A stretch of 64,000 nt of DNA, taken from contig JBANDB010000016.1 in the NCBI GenBank assembly GCA_037576215.1, positions 1,736,001-1,800,000 of the forward strand, given 5' to 3'. Position numbers and translations under genes: made by a program. This DNA comes from Armillaria gallica (taxonomy: Eukaryota; Basidiomycota; Agaricomycetes; Agaricales; Physalacriaceae). Of this stretch, positions 34,465 through 46,841 are shown piece by piece (position 1 is the stretch's first letter; every line of letters starts with the position of its first letter). The notes under the pieces were generated by a model. The model saw only the letters and a list, made by a program, of their open reading frames with translations, did not search any database and was not told the DNA's origin.

Positions 34465-35444
34465 CACAGTCACGGCTTTCCTTCCTTCCATCACGACTGC
34501 AGAACTCACTGCGAGTAATTCTCACCACATTGAAAATAGTCTCAAGACCGCGTCCCCTATGAGACCCGCCGCTATCGTCATCAATGGACTGCTTTTGAAG
34601 CGAGTACCCAGTGATACCTATCGCTGAGAAGATATCTTGCGTGGACCTAGCGACATCAAAAGTGGGTCCAGCACCATTATAATTGTTGTAAATGGCTTCA
34701 CAGAAATCGTAGCTACAGTAGCTTGCCCGACCTTCTACTAGCGGTGAGCGGCTATATCGACACTGATGAGCGAGCACATCAGCTTTGGAGGAGCGAACCC
34801 GTCCCGGCATCCAGCGAAAATTGAGGCAGAAATGTCGCAGGGTCTGATTGATATGCTCAGTGCCCATGGTGTGGCCAAGGAAGAGGGTACGACCGACCTG
34901 GCATTGTCGTTGTCAACGCCGATGGACTGACCGGCCGATGACATATTTTTGTATATGTTATTGCTCGGTCCATCGTGTCTGGCGAGACGGTGCTGGGTCT
35001 CTTCGTCCCTCCTGCTGTGCATGAGACTCTCCAAGTCGTCGGATTCGACATAGAAGTCTTGGAGTACCGTACGCCAGAGCAGTTCCCATTCTTCCGACGC
35101 TTTCCTATCGTCGTAACTTTGCTTTCCAAGGATGATCAGCAGGGACCATCTACCCATTCATGAGCGTCGGAGCCGAGGGTCGGTGCATCATTTGGAGCCC
35201 CGCAGGGGATGTTCAAATTGTCGTTCAGGACAAAGAGGTGTCGATGCGAATCAAACTTTGCCACGAGGTTGTGCGTTGTTTTCCAACTCATCACATCATC
35301 AATTGTCGATCTCCAAGCTTCTGTTCTCGGCAAGTAAGCCTCAGTACCTCGCTTTTCTGATCCGGTTCTGACTTCTAAGACTTGAAGACTCAGGCACAAC
35401 CACGCTGTCTTTTCGCTCGCGCAGATATCAGCCAACCCCAAGTC
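34465..35444. other. Conserved unassigned tract (copy 2)
   Basis: Equivalent to 18550-19570. Minus frames at 34418-34867, 34738-35157 and 35136-35441 and plus frames at 34975-35163 and 35160-35360 overlap head to head. A plus-frame TGA lies in the ADG...HIFVY region. I cannot choose a strand. Confidence 0.4.
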
Positions 35445-35790
35445 ATGTCAGCATCTTCTCGTTCAGCTAGCGACCGGCGAAAGCTATTTAACGGAATGTA
35501 CCGCTCTTCCGTTGTCCTTCCTTTTCATGAGTAGACGTGCGAGATCCTTTCTCTCCCCGGTATACAATCCTTGGAGGCCTTAGTTACTGCTGAGATACTA
35601 TTGCTTTTCACGGCGCAGGGCTGGGCATGATGGGCGTCCGTGGAAATTCTTGCCGTCCTCGGTACTAGCCTTTTGTTCGTAGCTTCTATTCTATTTCACT
35701 AAATGATCAAGTGCAGGTCATATGCCAATGTTCCCAGGCTGGTCCAGGAGGAACTGCGCGATGCTCTCGAGGAATGCAAAAAACCGATCT
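35445..35790 (+). pseudogene. 115-aa single-TM ORF, copy 2 (early stop)
   Basis: Begins MSASSRSASDRRKLFNGMYR and stops at TAG after a His-Glu pair. Copy 3 reads CAG at this codon. Confidence 0.5.
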
Positions 35791-36019
35791 CGAGATATGT
35801 TCAATAGCAAGGTTTTTGGCAGCTTGGACTTTGATTGAGAGTGTTTTCTGATGATCGAACGATCGGAGGAAGCCGCTTTTAATTTTATGGAAGGAATGAG
35901 TTATGTGCAATAACTATACAGTATACACACGTGGCACTCTAACCGTGCAAAATCGATTTAGTTCGAAGAAAACTTGGCCGATGGCCTCTCTCTAAGTAAA
36001 TAAAAACAGTACGGCTAAC

Positions 36020-37450
36020 TTAAGCATTTAACATAAGATTGCCAAGCGACGAAAGGGTGCCATCGTTGTTGTAAAGGCACGATCCGGTGCCAACGTAAGA
36101 AACGGCATTCCCGTCATTGGAGGACAGGAGCGAGGGTGACGTCGCGACGAAGGGGAAGTACAAAGTGACGTAGTCTTGAGAGTCTAACCAAGAGAATGCC
36201 TGTCATAATGATACTGAGGTTTAGCTTGACCTCTACAATTGACTCGGTCTACATACCTGGCTAAAGAACGATGCCCTTGAGAGACGAAAGAAGTCAATAT
36301 CTGATGAAAATCTAGATAATTGCTCCTTACTGAGCAGAGGCACCGCCGGAAGGGTTCGTCAGAGCGAACTCGGAGATAACAATGGTGTAGCTCTGGGGAT
36401 ATCCTTTAAGTCGCTTATTTCGCATGATAATCAATGAGGACTAACGGGGAACCTCGCGCGCGCCTTCTGGACGTAGCTCTGGAAATCAGAAAAACTCGTA
36501 CTGTAGGTTTTGGTCTGCGTAAGCGCTTGCCTGATTACGCGACGAACGAAAATCACTTACCCATACCAATGCTAATTTGTAGAATTCAGTTTCGACCGAG
36601 AAGGCATAATGAGATTTTCAGAACATACCAAATTAATGTAGTCAGCGTAACACCGACCAGCACACGCGCTGATCATTTGCGCAAGCCAGTCGAGACCTTG
36701 ACCAGAAGAGGGGCTGGAAGTAACCGCGGGGAAGGCCTTCTTAATGGCCTGAATTTCAAAGTTAGCATCTAGTTTCAAAACAGTGCGAGTTCTTCACGCT
36801 CACCAGTGGGTTGATGTACGTGATGTACCAAGAAGCGGCAGCACTGGGACTGATCCCGGAAATGTCAGGTTCATTCAGGGTGAATACGGCTAGTGTTGGA
36901 GGGATGAGACCTTGGACAAACAGTTTCGGCAATTAAAGGACGTACTAGCCCAGCCTTGAGCCGCATGTCGGGAAGCCAGCTGCGAGATGGGGCTTGAATC
37001 ACAGTCCAAGCAACGTTGCATTCCGATGAATCCCAACCCTCCGTTACCATTGGTAGAAGGGGGAGCGTAAGTTTCCCAATCATAGCTATACTCGAGGTGA
37101 GGGTCGATAAATGCATATAGGAAAGTTTGACGGACATTGCGACAACCTGTGTGTAAGTAATTAGATGGGTTTGGACGACGTCAGAAGATCATGGTCACAA
37201 ATTCACCTTCCCATTCCCGGTGTTGAACCTTCCGGGATCCCTGAGGAAAATGATGATATAAGTTTAGGCACGTCGAGAAGAAAGTATTATAAACCGTACA
37301 GAGGGCTGTTGTCTGCCAACGAGCAAAAAAAATGTCAGGCATAATGTCGATGGTCCAATAGTTCAACGCACAATAAGGCCACGCAAGACCGCGTTTTCCA
37401 GCATTGACTGCCGAAACGAAGAGTGCGATGAGTGACAAAGTGGTGAGCAT
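36020..37450 (-). CDS. GH128 endo-beta-1,3-glucanase, copy 2
   Basis: Same exon chain as copy 1: signal peptide MLTTLSLIALFVSAVNA, the YDWETYAPP block, VFTLNEPD (acid/base Glu), SSSPSSGQGLDWLAQMISAC-type sequence, GTSFSDFQSYV, SEFALTNPSGG (nucleophile Glu) and the C-terminus LGNLM. Splice sites are conserved and no disabling change is seen. The 5' half and upstream region (36795-37965) are nearly identical to copy 1, whereas the 3' half is more diverged. Confidence 0.9.
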
Positions 37451-38989
37451 GACGGATGATTGTCAAGGAGGGGCTTTCGATGTCGACTGAAGGAAAGCTG
37501 GAGAGACCAGGTATTGGATTGCGGGTATTTAAGCTACGAGAGAAACTGTAACAGCATCATATGCACCTTATGGTCCAAATAAAAATATCATCGTCGGCTT
37601 TTAGATAATAAATGTTGCTGCATGGAAAAAGGTGAATACGAAGAGGCGGAGCTCCTTGACCAATGATGGGAATAGTCATGCCACCGGGATACTCCAATGA
37701 GCCTGAATGAGAGCCGAAATACCGGGACGCTTGAGTATGGCCAGTATTCCTGAGACCTCGACCAGTCACGAAACTTGAGATTAGAGGGAAACCCGCCGGG
37801 TCCCCAGCCGACAATTTGAGAACCGTGTGACTATACACACCCGTGATTGAATTGATGGGTGGAGTAGCACGCTCTTTCAGGTTGTTGCTACGCATGAATA
37901 CAGCATTTCAAGTTGCCTGGAACGTTGAAACTTGAATTTCCGCATGGACAGAAAATGACTAGATCTTTTCCTACCGTTTCATCCTCGAGTTGATAATTAC
38001 TGCCGTCGTGCAGGATAAATGTTATTTCTCGGCCGCTGACCCTGGTCTGAGACTAGAAGAAATAAGAATGGGAGGGAATCACGGAAAATTGATGGAATCA
38101 TTCACTACAGGGGCTTCGGCAAAATAATGGTTATATCAAGTGAAACTGACGGCTGTAGAAAGATACACTCGCCGGAGATACTTGGGCCCTTCTACGCTGC
38201 AGCGAAGTCACCTAGACCATATTGGTTCTATTTTATGTCTTTGCTCCCATATTTAGCGCAGCTAGAAGCGTGGACGGGCATCAAGACTGATCATGAAAGT
38301 ATTGCTTCAAAGAAGCTGAGGTCACGAGCTGACGACATAGCGAGGCGCCCCACGTTAGCAGTGATTGATCCGGCTGTAATGTCATCAGACTAGTAACTTA
38401 GTCAAGATTAGAGCTGATAACCTTGACACTTAAACGATAGTTTCGTGAAGGCGGGACTTCGGAAGCGACGAGCAGTAGCATATGAATGTTCAACACATGT
38501 ACAAGATGTTTCAGAAAAGGATGTCCTGGCCCGCATTGATGGGTAAACTCAATTATCTGCATACCCAAGGATCCGTTCAGCCAGGAATTAAAAAATTAGA
38601 AAGAAAAAGCCGTGAAACTGATACTTACACGTCTACAATCCTTTGGAGAGTCTCGTGATGTTCCGTATTCATAATCGCCAATCAACAATATCCTTAAATT
38701 CTGGATAGTATATCCGTGGTCAACTCCGACGGGATTCGAACAAAGCTTTGAGAACGATCTGAGAATGACACGGTCAGTTACAGTATTCCCAAGATGAAGT
38801 CTAATCGAAATAGCCAGCGTACACGGTCCCTAATCCAGAATATGAGATTCGTCAGGTGGATCCCAGGTATTCTCCCGCTGAGGTGACGAAACTGACTTGG
38901 TGAGTGTCCCGAGAAGCCACGCACCCGGAGAATACCAAAAGACGATTGTAGCGCCACTGTAGATCGGCCGACGTAAGAGGATCATCACA
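37451..38989. other. GH128 upstream region and unassigned sequence (copy 2)
   Basis: Equivalent to 21575-23130, with the 88-codon plus ORF at 38127-38393. No recognisable gene. Confidence 0.4.
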
Positions 38990-39307
38990 ATGAACGATTT
39001 TAAGCGCAGCTATTGTAAGTTCAATTTCAATGGCAGAAAATGCTTGCAGTCAACCCTGACACCTATACCAAATCTTATCGTTGACGGATTTGGATATATC
39101 GGTCTACCACCGATGACGCACGTCTCAAGCCATAATGATGAGGAGACGATTGTTGACGCGGATGTGCGCGATACTTGGGAGATCTCGATCAGTGCCGACA
39201 AGATCACAACGAAGAATCTGGACTGGCAGACATTTTTGGGTGCCTTCGGTGTGGCTGCAGGTTACAGCACCTGTGTGCGAGTTGTAAAAACTGCTACCCT
39301 ATCATGA
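38990..39307 (+). pseudogene. 2OG-Fe(II) oxygenase-like N-terminal remnant (copy 2)
   Basis: The best preserved array copy: KFNFNGRK, then NLIVDGFGYIGLP, DEETIVDADVRDTWEIS, DKITTKNLDWQTFLGAFG, ending AGYSTCVRVVKTATLS. It stops where the family would continue into the iron-binding core, so only the N-terminal domain remains. Confidence 0.5.
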
Positions 39308-41342
39308 ACGTTCCTTCTATAATTTGTCGTACTCAGACCATGCTCGGCTAACCCAGGAACCACCAGGGATGCGCTGGTGCATGGCGGGTGACAAGGCCAA
39401 TGGAGGTGCATATAACGACCATCGCCGCTTCCACCCGTTTCGAGATATGAGTAGGGACTGTACTCGGAACCGTAGGAAAGTTTGACGCCGACACCGTAAT
39501 CGCTGCATTCGTAGTCTTGAAGTTTAGCTATTAGCTGATGGAAATAAGATTTGCAAATACTCCACGCACCTGCATAATTGAAGCCCATTTAGCGCTACCC
39601 TACAAACAACTTCTTTCATTCATGCGTAATCGAAGGAAACGATCTCTTTAAAAAGTGCGTCAGGAAAAAGAGCAAGAGCTTGACTGAAAGCCTTACCGTC
39701 GCCTCATTAACTCGAGCTTGCCGTGACTAGTATCAGTCAGTAAAACACTGACTTGAATCAAGTTTGTGCTTACCACCGGATCCGCTACTAGACGGAGTCC
39801 GCTCGGATCTCCGGACACCATACCCGCGCCTCGCCCATGCTCAAAATTCGCTACCCTGATATGAAACGAGTCGGTAATGTCTTTGCCGTCAGCGCAAAAG
39901 ACACCTTACCTTGCCTTCCTGCCGTTCACCAGGCTCTACCTTTGATGCTATACATCCTGAGTTTGCGGTGGGTAAAATGTCGTCGCCGCCGTCTTTGCTT
40001 CCTTCGGGACATATGCATGCAGCTGACGAGTCAGAAAGCAGAAGCATCTTGCGAGACGATCCACTGGTATCATGGGAGAGTTTGCGCGTCGACAATGTGA
40101 CAGTATTCGTAGTCTTGAAGCCTAGGCTGACAGTGATGACTAGTTAGCGATATCAAGGAGAGTGTGAGTGGCGTGCACACCTGGCGAACCCAGCGCCATC
40201 CAGACGTTGAATAAGGGACGGATTCCGGCACACATTTCTGGGAAGGAAGCTGCGCAGAAATTCGTAAGGAGGGAAAGGATGAGCTTTGATAAACAGCTTA
40301 CCTCGTTTTATCACTCCAGCGGCGTGTTGATCAAACTGGTATTCATAGTATTTTTGTCTTGAACTGAGAACGCGGGAGGAATCAAAGTCTAGAGGAATGG
40401 AGAGACCAACGCGCTAGTGCGGGTATACCGTGGTCGTAAGCAAAAAGTCAAATCAAAAATTGATGGCGATCACGAGATCACACTCACCTTCGGCTTCAGC
40501 GCCGACGAGGAGTTCAAATTTAAAGAAAAACTCATCGATGGAACGTGCCACGACGAAGATAATCATCGATGTCTAGCGAGAAAATGAGTAGGATGACGCA
40601 GGAGATGGAAAATGAGGAGGGAGGCCATGAAGAATAGGTGAAACATGTACTTACGAACCCGGCGGTCAACGATCAGTGTACTGGGAGATGGGGTTTGGGG
40701 CGAGGCGACGTCTACTGATCCGTGAGTACAGTCACTCAGTACTCAGTACTCATGAACCTTACGTTCCACGACTAACTTCTCTTTCCAGCGAAAATTGTTG
40801 AAGGAGCACTCCGAGAGCAGACTCCAATCACTCAACATTTTGACGGCCAGCTGCTTTGAGGGACGCTTTCTTGGGCACCGATGCTGGACATGCAGCGCTC
40901 AACTCTGAAGAAAAGCAAAAGTAGACAACGAGAGTCATGGTCAAGATCACCTACCCGTACCCTTCATTTTTCTTCTTCCACGTATAATTTTCAACTTTCA
41001 GCAAAAGTACACGGGATTGTATCTGCCGGACATTTTTACTTTGCGTCATATGGTCTTATAATGTACCCTTGACGATAAATTAACTCGAAGTACAGGCCGC
41101 ATACTCGTTCTCTTCTCAGTTGACAGTTGTCGCTTACCTTATACTCAGTGTTGGAGGATATCCGTATCGTATACCATTTCTTTATCTTTTATCGCTCGTT
41201 CCTACTTACCCTTTATATATCATACCGCACCCCTGTCCTTACTCGATCACTATATAGCTCAGCCGTCGATATCCTTGTACCTCAGTCGTTTCACCTTCGC
41301 TGTGCCCGACTGAGGTACGTATACCTTACCGTCTCCAGTCTA
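39308..41342. other. Conserved repeat tract without assignable gene (copy 2)
   Basis: Equivalent to 23422-25395; the last 500 bp (40850-41342) are nearly identical to copy 1. Confidence 0.45.
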
Positions 41343-41532
41343 CTGTACGATTTCGACCGTTAATTCACATAACGCGTAACGGGACCCCGTGAAGTGAAGT
41401 TATCGGTAATTCGTAACGCGTAACAGGTCCTTGTGAAGCTGTCATATCTTGATGACCAAATAGCCTAATTTCCTTGCGAAAATCTGAAAATTTCCCCTCC
41501 CACATGTATTCTTCCGATGCAGAATGTATATG
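41343..41532. repeat. Short repeat at the copy 2 / copy 3 junction
   Basis: Begins TGTACGATTTCGACCGTTAA and carries CATAACGCGTAACGGGACC, CCCGTGAAGTGAAGTTAT and a second AACGCGTAACAGG...TTGTGAAG. It is the same motif set that ends the 905-bp insertion in copy 2. It sits exactly between two unit copies. Confidence 0.6.
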
Positions 41533-42200
41533 CATCGTCTACCCACTTCTGTCCATTCTTGCACTCGTCTATTTCGCTGCTCTCATCGTCCCTGGCCTCT
41601 CCACTAGCCAGCCGGAAGCAGGGAACACTACCATCCAAGGGAGGAACTACGACGGTTCTTTCGCTCCCTGGAAACTATCTTGGACCCGGACAAGCACTGT
41701 CCAACAACCGTCCCAGAGTATTGTCCTTGCCTAGACAACGTACGACTTCGTTGTCCGATTCTGATTACCTTCGAATAGCCGGTCTGCGGATTCGGGTGCC
41801 CCTCCCAATGATCCTACGACAAGTGCACCTGGGAGCTGTTCGTTGACCGGTATGACCGGAAGGGCTAGAAGCTCGGCAAGCATGACCCGTTATGTCGACA
41901 AGGTGACCTATAAGATTGGTACGTGCGTTCTTTCGTGATCTAGGCGCTCTCGTTACTTACCTCCTACCGCAGACTGTGGTTGGTCAACGACATGCAACTC
42001 CTGCCAAGGTTTGTATTTGAAACTCGTTCTCTTCGACCGTTCATCAGCATTGGGGTTTTTTTTTATAGTCTACACCCTCGAAGAAGCTGCGGAACAGTTC
42101 ATTTGCGCCCTCTTCGAGGAGATCGCCGATATCGCGACCTGAGGATGATTGGGTCGACAATTGGGTGTATAGTTCTTCGTACTGGAACATCTACTACTAG
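41533..42200 (+). pseudogene. Cysteine-rich small protein, copy 3 (disabled)
   Basis: Reads DPDKHCPTTVPEYCPCLDN then, after an intron, PVCGFGCPSQ and a TGA where copy 2 has Trp. The last exon has lost bases (ACCTGAGGATGATT instead of ACCTGGGAGGATGACT) and the penultimate Cys codon is TGG. The promoter-proximal DNA of copy 2, including its TATA box, is replaced by the junction repeat. Confidence 0.45.
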
Positions 42201-42866
42201 GCAACGGGATAATTACAACATCGTTCGTTCGGACATGTATGATTCTTGGATTTCACGCGTAGGACTTTTTTCATACTCGGTTGTATCTTGGTGAGTGCCG
42301 AAATGTATGTTGACTTGCCTAAACTCGCGAATGCCTTTTGAGTCCCGAAAACAACTGTTCAAGTACGCCATCCCGTTTATAATGACGGGAATGCTGATAA
42401 CTTCGCCTTTTCCAAGGGCACTGTTATTCAGGCGACAATTAGAAATCATCACATCTTTATTTGATGTAGCTCCCCAGTCCTCGTTGGCCCTTAACAAGAT
42501 CCTACAGAATCTTCGTCATTTTTTGATATCAAGTATCATAGATGCCACAATCGATGAAGTACTACTTCTTCTATCTTTTAAAATTCATTTGGAGGAGCTG
42601 CGATGATGTATGGCTCTACTTATCAATAACTCCGAATATTACTGGCCGCCACGGCCCACGACCCTCACGTACTATTGCATTTCGTTCAGAGGACCTATCG
42701 TTCTGGCTTTGAAGGCACGTAAAAATCTGGTTTGGTTAGTTAGTACAAAAATAGCGTTCATGTCCTTGGCATTAGCTGCACGCTTCGTTCTTGGCTCAAA
42801 CCTCGGCCAGATTGGCATCGCATTCAGGGCTTTCCTGTATCCCGGCGTTCCTGGACCTTGTCCTGT

Positions 42867-42894
42867 TATCTATCTATCTATCTATCTATCTATC
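42867..42894. repeat. (TATC)7 microsatellite
   Basis: Seven consecutive TATC units. Confidence 0.98.
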
Positions 42895-43094
42895 CTCGAT
42901 CACTTGTGCTGATTGACCGCGATTTATAGGCTCATTTGTCTGGTCAATTGGAGTCGTAGCGCTCATTCATTTGGAAGTCGGCTTCTTTCACTGATTGTTC
43001 ACTGACCAACTTTGCTTCTAAACGGTAAACCTGTAATAAACTCGAGGGGTGTTTAGTTCATAACTCCGTCTTACCAGGGCGGTACTCCGTGCTT

Positions 43095-43706
43095 CACTGC
43101 TGGGGCCCGTTGGTGTTTTTGCCTGAAAGACGGCAGGTAAACACCGGCATGTGTTTGTGTAGATCTTTCCGAAAGTAAACACCGCGATGCAATTACATGA
43201 AGAATGACTCCCAGTTTTTCGTACTGTTCCTATTTCCGTGTTAATGCAAGTATTTTTGTAAGAAAATACCTAAATAAGGAGATGCTTTCATTTGGTCCGT
43301 GTTTCCTATCATGTTCTTTGTCCAAAAACACAACACCATGTGTAAAGATCGGTGTTTCTTGCGGTATTTCCGGTGACAAACACCCGGTCTTTCCTTTGTT
43401 CTGGAGGTGTGTCCTACTACAAACACCTCAATGAAACACCAATCATTACACATGGTGTCGTTGCTCGGGTGTTTTTGGACAAAGAACATGATAGGAAACA
43501 TGGACCAAATGAAAGCATCTCCTTATTTAGGTATTTTCTTACGAAAATACTTGCATTAACACGGAAATAGGAACAGTACGAAAAACTGGGAGTCATTCTT
43601 CATGTAATTACATCACGGTGTTTACTTTCGGAAAGATCTACACAAACACATGCCAGTGTTTACCTGCCGTCTTTCAGGCAAAAAACACCAATGCGCCCCA
43701 GCAGTG
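43095..43706. mobile_element. 612-bp foldback element with long terminal inverted repeats
   Basis: The two arms (about 43095-43350 and 43440-43706) are near-identical reverse complements, differing at only a handful of sites, mostly C/T. They start CACTGCTGGGGC and meet at a short centre. A GCTT repeat on the outer sides (43091-43094; 43706-43709) may be a short target duplication. The motif GGTGTTT/AAACACC recurs about a dozen times in alternating orientation. There is no long ORF, so it is a non-autonomous DNA-transposon or foldback type. Confidence 0.85.
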
Positions 43707-43947
43707 CTTATTGACTTCGCAAACTCATCATCCAACACATCAGCAATTTTTTGCAGATTGATTTTGTACCCCATTGATCGATTTCAATTATGGCGCGGAG
43801 GACACAGATGGGGTACAGGGCTTCAACTTTGAGGTTCCTTATTGCTCTAAAGTCTTTATTATCTGTCTTATATATAATGAGCTGGTGGCTTGATGATGAG
43901 AGGCTATAGTCCCCTTCGATATTCACTTCGGAGTCACTGATACTGCC

Positions 43948-45221
43948 ATGACCGCTGCACCATATCCCGGTACTGCTATACCAGAGCTTACCGAAGACCA
44001 GATCAAAAGCATTTTTCTTGAACTGGACTACCAACTTCACTCGGTAATGCTAAATGCATTAACACACGGTGAGAGTAATCAGTTTTATCCGCTGGTGGTA
44101 GTACACTAATCATCATGTTTTTCTTTGAAGGAATATACACCGGCGTAGTGGCTGTCACCTTATGGGCCATTGGTTTATGCTTTTTGTTTCCTTTGACGTG
44201 CATCCCTCTGATGTGCTATGACCAGCTTCGAGGGAAAAGCCCCAGAATAACAGGAGACCATATTTTCTAGTGCTTACTATCCTGGTTTTGTATCTTCTGG
44301 CGATTGGAGGCCTCTATGGTGAATGGTCAATCACCGTCTCAATGCTTATCACTAACAACAGAAGCTTTCGGATGGCATTCCAATATATCGATGGTACTCC
44401 CACCGTAGCATGGGTTATAGGTATCACCGCAATCCTGAGCACAATTCTTGCTGATGGTACCCTGGTATGGAATTGATTGTTCATTATGAAGGAGTTTTAG
44501 CTGATAAAGCTCTAGATATGGCGTTGCCGGACTGTCTGGGGCCGGTCATGGCGCGTTGTGCTCATTCCAATTCTTTGCACTACCTTGGCGGCGAGTATGT
44601 CATAATCTCAACAACCTTTTCATGGCTCATCAAGTGTTAATGTAAACACAGTTAGCAGAGGGATCGTAAATTATTGCGACAATATCGAAGATACACCGCT
44701 CCGAGCCCTATACATGTTGAAAATTGTCAACTGGGCCGTGCTATATGCCTCACTGATACTGGCAACCCTGCTATGGTGTACGATTTTCATTATTTATCGT
44801 ATTCTGAAAGTGGGCGGTGTCACTGCAGGGATGCGTGCATATCACAGAGTGATAGAGCTGCTCGTAGAATCTGCAGCTGTTTACTCTGCCGTGCTGGTCA
44901 TTCTCGTAGTGCTGGAAGTTCGTAATGAGTTAGTCGGAGGTTATATTGAAGAGGTGGCGGCTGCGGTGAAAGTGCGTCTAACCCTTTTCAACTTGGTCAT
45001 TGCTACAGCCTTTCTTCTAGGGAATTGTGCCTACAATTTTGGTCCGCTGCATCGCAGCAGGACATGCGCGCCCAGACGACTCCTGGAGCGAAAGTACCAG
45101 GGCATCTTCTCTTCGATTCGGAAATCATTCAAGTTCACAAAATGACGGTGCTGATCCTGGATGGAACACATCTTCACGCTTAAGACCAGACTTGGAAGAG
45201 GGCTCAGAGGGCAGTATGTAG
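43948..45221 (+). CDS. Multi-pass membrane protein, copy 3
   Basis: Exon 1 begins at 43948 (MTAAPYPGTAIPELTEDQIK). The five introns sit as in copy 1, and the last exon ends at TAG 45219-45221 after GPDLEEGSEGSM-type sequence. TM segments and the C-terminal PDDSWSEST tail are kept. Intron 4 is one base shorter than in copy 1, which does not affect the mRNA. Residue changes relative to copy 1 are mostly conservative. This is the only other array copy that looks full length. Confidence 0.83.
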
Positions 45222-46841
45222 AGAAGATTGAGACTGATAGGAAATTTTCTCGATGATGGTTTTTCTTTCATTGCTGGACTTTCGTACTCGAGGTCCAGCG
45301 CTTCACTTTGTACTGATAACGAAAATATGTCCGTTATATATCAGGGTAATTGACAAGTACAGAGCTTCGTTTCTTGTCGCCGTCTGTCGACCGCCGACTC
45401 TGTATGGTGGCCCGCCTATAATGGATCCGTCCCATTTCGACCAAAAGTATAGCATCAAAATCTGAACAAAGCGTAAAAAAGGGTAAGAGATAGAGAGCGC
45501 CCGGTGGCGAGTAAGTGGTTCAACGGGGTATCTTAGTCACCCAGCCCGCAGCACCGCATTCTCGTCAGACACTCAGAACGAAAAGAACGAGTAGAGAAGA
45601 GGGAAAAGAGAAGAATCCACAGGGGAAGTAACCCCAGCACTGTATATAAGCCGGAAAGACACTGTTCCTTGCTCTTCAGCGTTGCAGATAGCATCGATGG
45701 CACTCTGGAAGGGCGGCTCGTAGAAGAATGTTGTAATTTTGAGAAAGACCAGGTTATTCACGGCTATTGGAAGAAAGGGCCAGGCCCGAAAAAAGGAAAG
45801 CCGTGACTGTGACGGTAAGAGGTCGTCGGAGGCCAGGCCGGCCGTCGTCGGGTGGTTGTCTCACGGCTTTCCTTCTTTCCATCACGACTGCAGAACTCAC
45901 TGCGAGTAATTCTCACCACATCGAGAATGGTCTCAAGACGCGTCCCCTATGAGACCCGCCGCTATCGTCATCAATGGACTGCTTTTGAAGCGAGTACCCA
46001 GTGATACCTATCGCTGAGAAGATATCTTGCGTGGACCTAGCGACATCCAAAGTGGGTCCAGCACCATTATAATTGTTGCAAATGGCTTCACAGAAATCGT
46101 AGCTACAGCTCCCTCCTAGCTTGCCCGACCTTCTTCTACTGGCGGTGAGCGGCTATATCGACACTGATGAGCAAGCCCATCAGCTTGGAGGAGCGAACCT
46201 GTCCCGGCATTCAGCGAAAATTGAGGCGGAAATGTCGTAGGGTCTGATTGAGATGCTCAGTGCCCATGGCGTGGCTAAGGAAGAGGGTACGACCGACCTG
46301 GCATTGTCGTTGTCAATGCCGATGGACTGACCGGCCAATGACATTTTTGTATATGTTATTGCTCGGTCCATCGTGTTTGGCGCGACGGTGCTGGGTCTCT
46401 TTGTCCCTCCTGCTGTACATGAAACTCTCCAAGTCGTCGGATTCGACGTGGAAGTCTTGGAGTACCGTACGCCAGAGCAGTTCCCATTCTTCCGACGCTT
46501 TCCTATCGTCGTAACTTTGCTTTCCAAGGATGATCAGCAGGGACCATCTACCCATTCATGAGCGTCGAAGCCGAGGGTCGGTGCATTATTTGGAGCCTCG
46601 CAGGGGATGTACAAATTGTCGCTCATGACCAATCGGTGTCGATGCAAATCAAACTTTGCCACGAGGTTGTGCGTTGTTTTCTAATTCGTCACATCATCAG
46701 TTGTCGATCTCCAAGCTTCTGTTTTCGGCAAGTAGGCCTCAGTACTTCGCTTTTCTGATCCAGCTCTAACTTCTAAGACTTGCAGACTCAGGCGCAACCA
46801 CGCTGTCTTTTCGCTCGCATAGATATCAGCCGACCCAAGCC
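45222..46841. other. Conserved unassigned tract (copy 3)
   Basis: Equivalent to 17976-19570. A TGA interrupts the plus frame, as in copy 2, and a 2-bp deletion follows. The hairpin loop near 45807-45860 is inverted relative to copy 1. Confidence 0.4.

Larger units (their letters stand above)
30438..41342 (+). repeat. Tandem unit, copy 2
   Basis: Collinear with copy 1 (31048 onward) and with copy 3 from its first base. Differences are a 537-bp deletion at 31434/31435, insertions at 33021-33925 and 34024-34456, and many point changes. Confidence 0.93.
42690..43730. mobile_element. 1.0-kb insertion in copy 3 with foldback element
   Basis: Copy 1 reads continuously through this site (about 16470-16490). 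In copy 3 homology stops near 42696 and resumes near 43725 at CCAACACATCAGCAA. The left 400 bp is unassigned and includes seven TATC units (42867-42894); the right part is the foldback element. Confidence 0.7.

Noticed and set aside
42610..42912. 100-codon plus ORF
   Set aside because: It runs across the insertion border and ends in translated TATC repeats; an accidental frame.
43110..43690. CRISPR-like array from recurring GGTGTTT motifs
   Set aside because: The spacing is irregular, the orientation alternates and the motif is 7 bp inside a foldback element in a fungal sequence.
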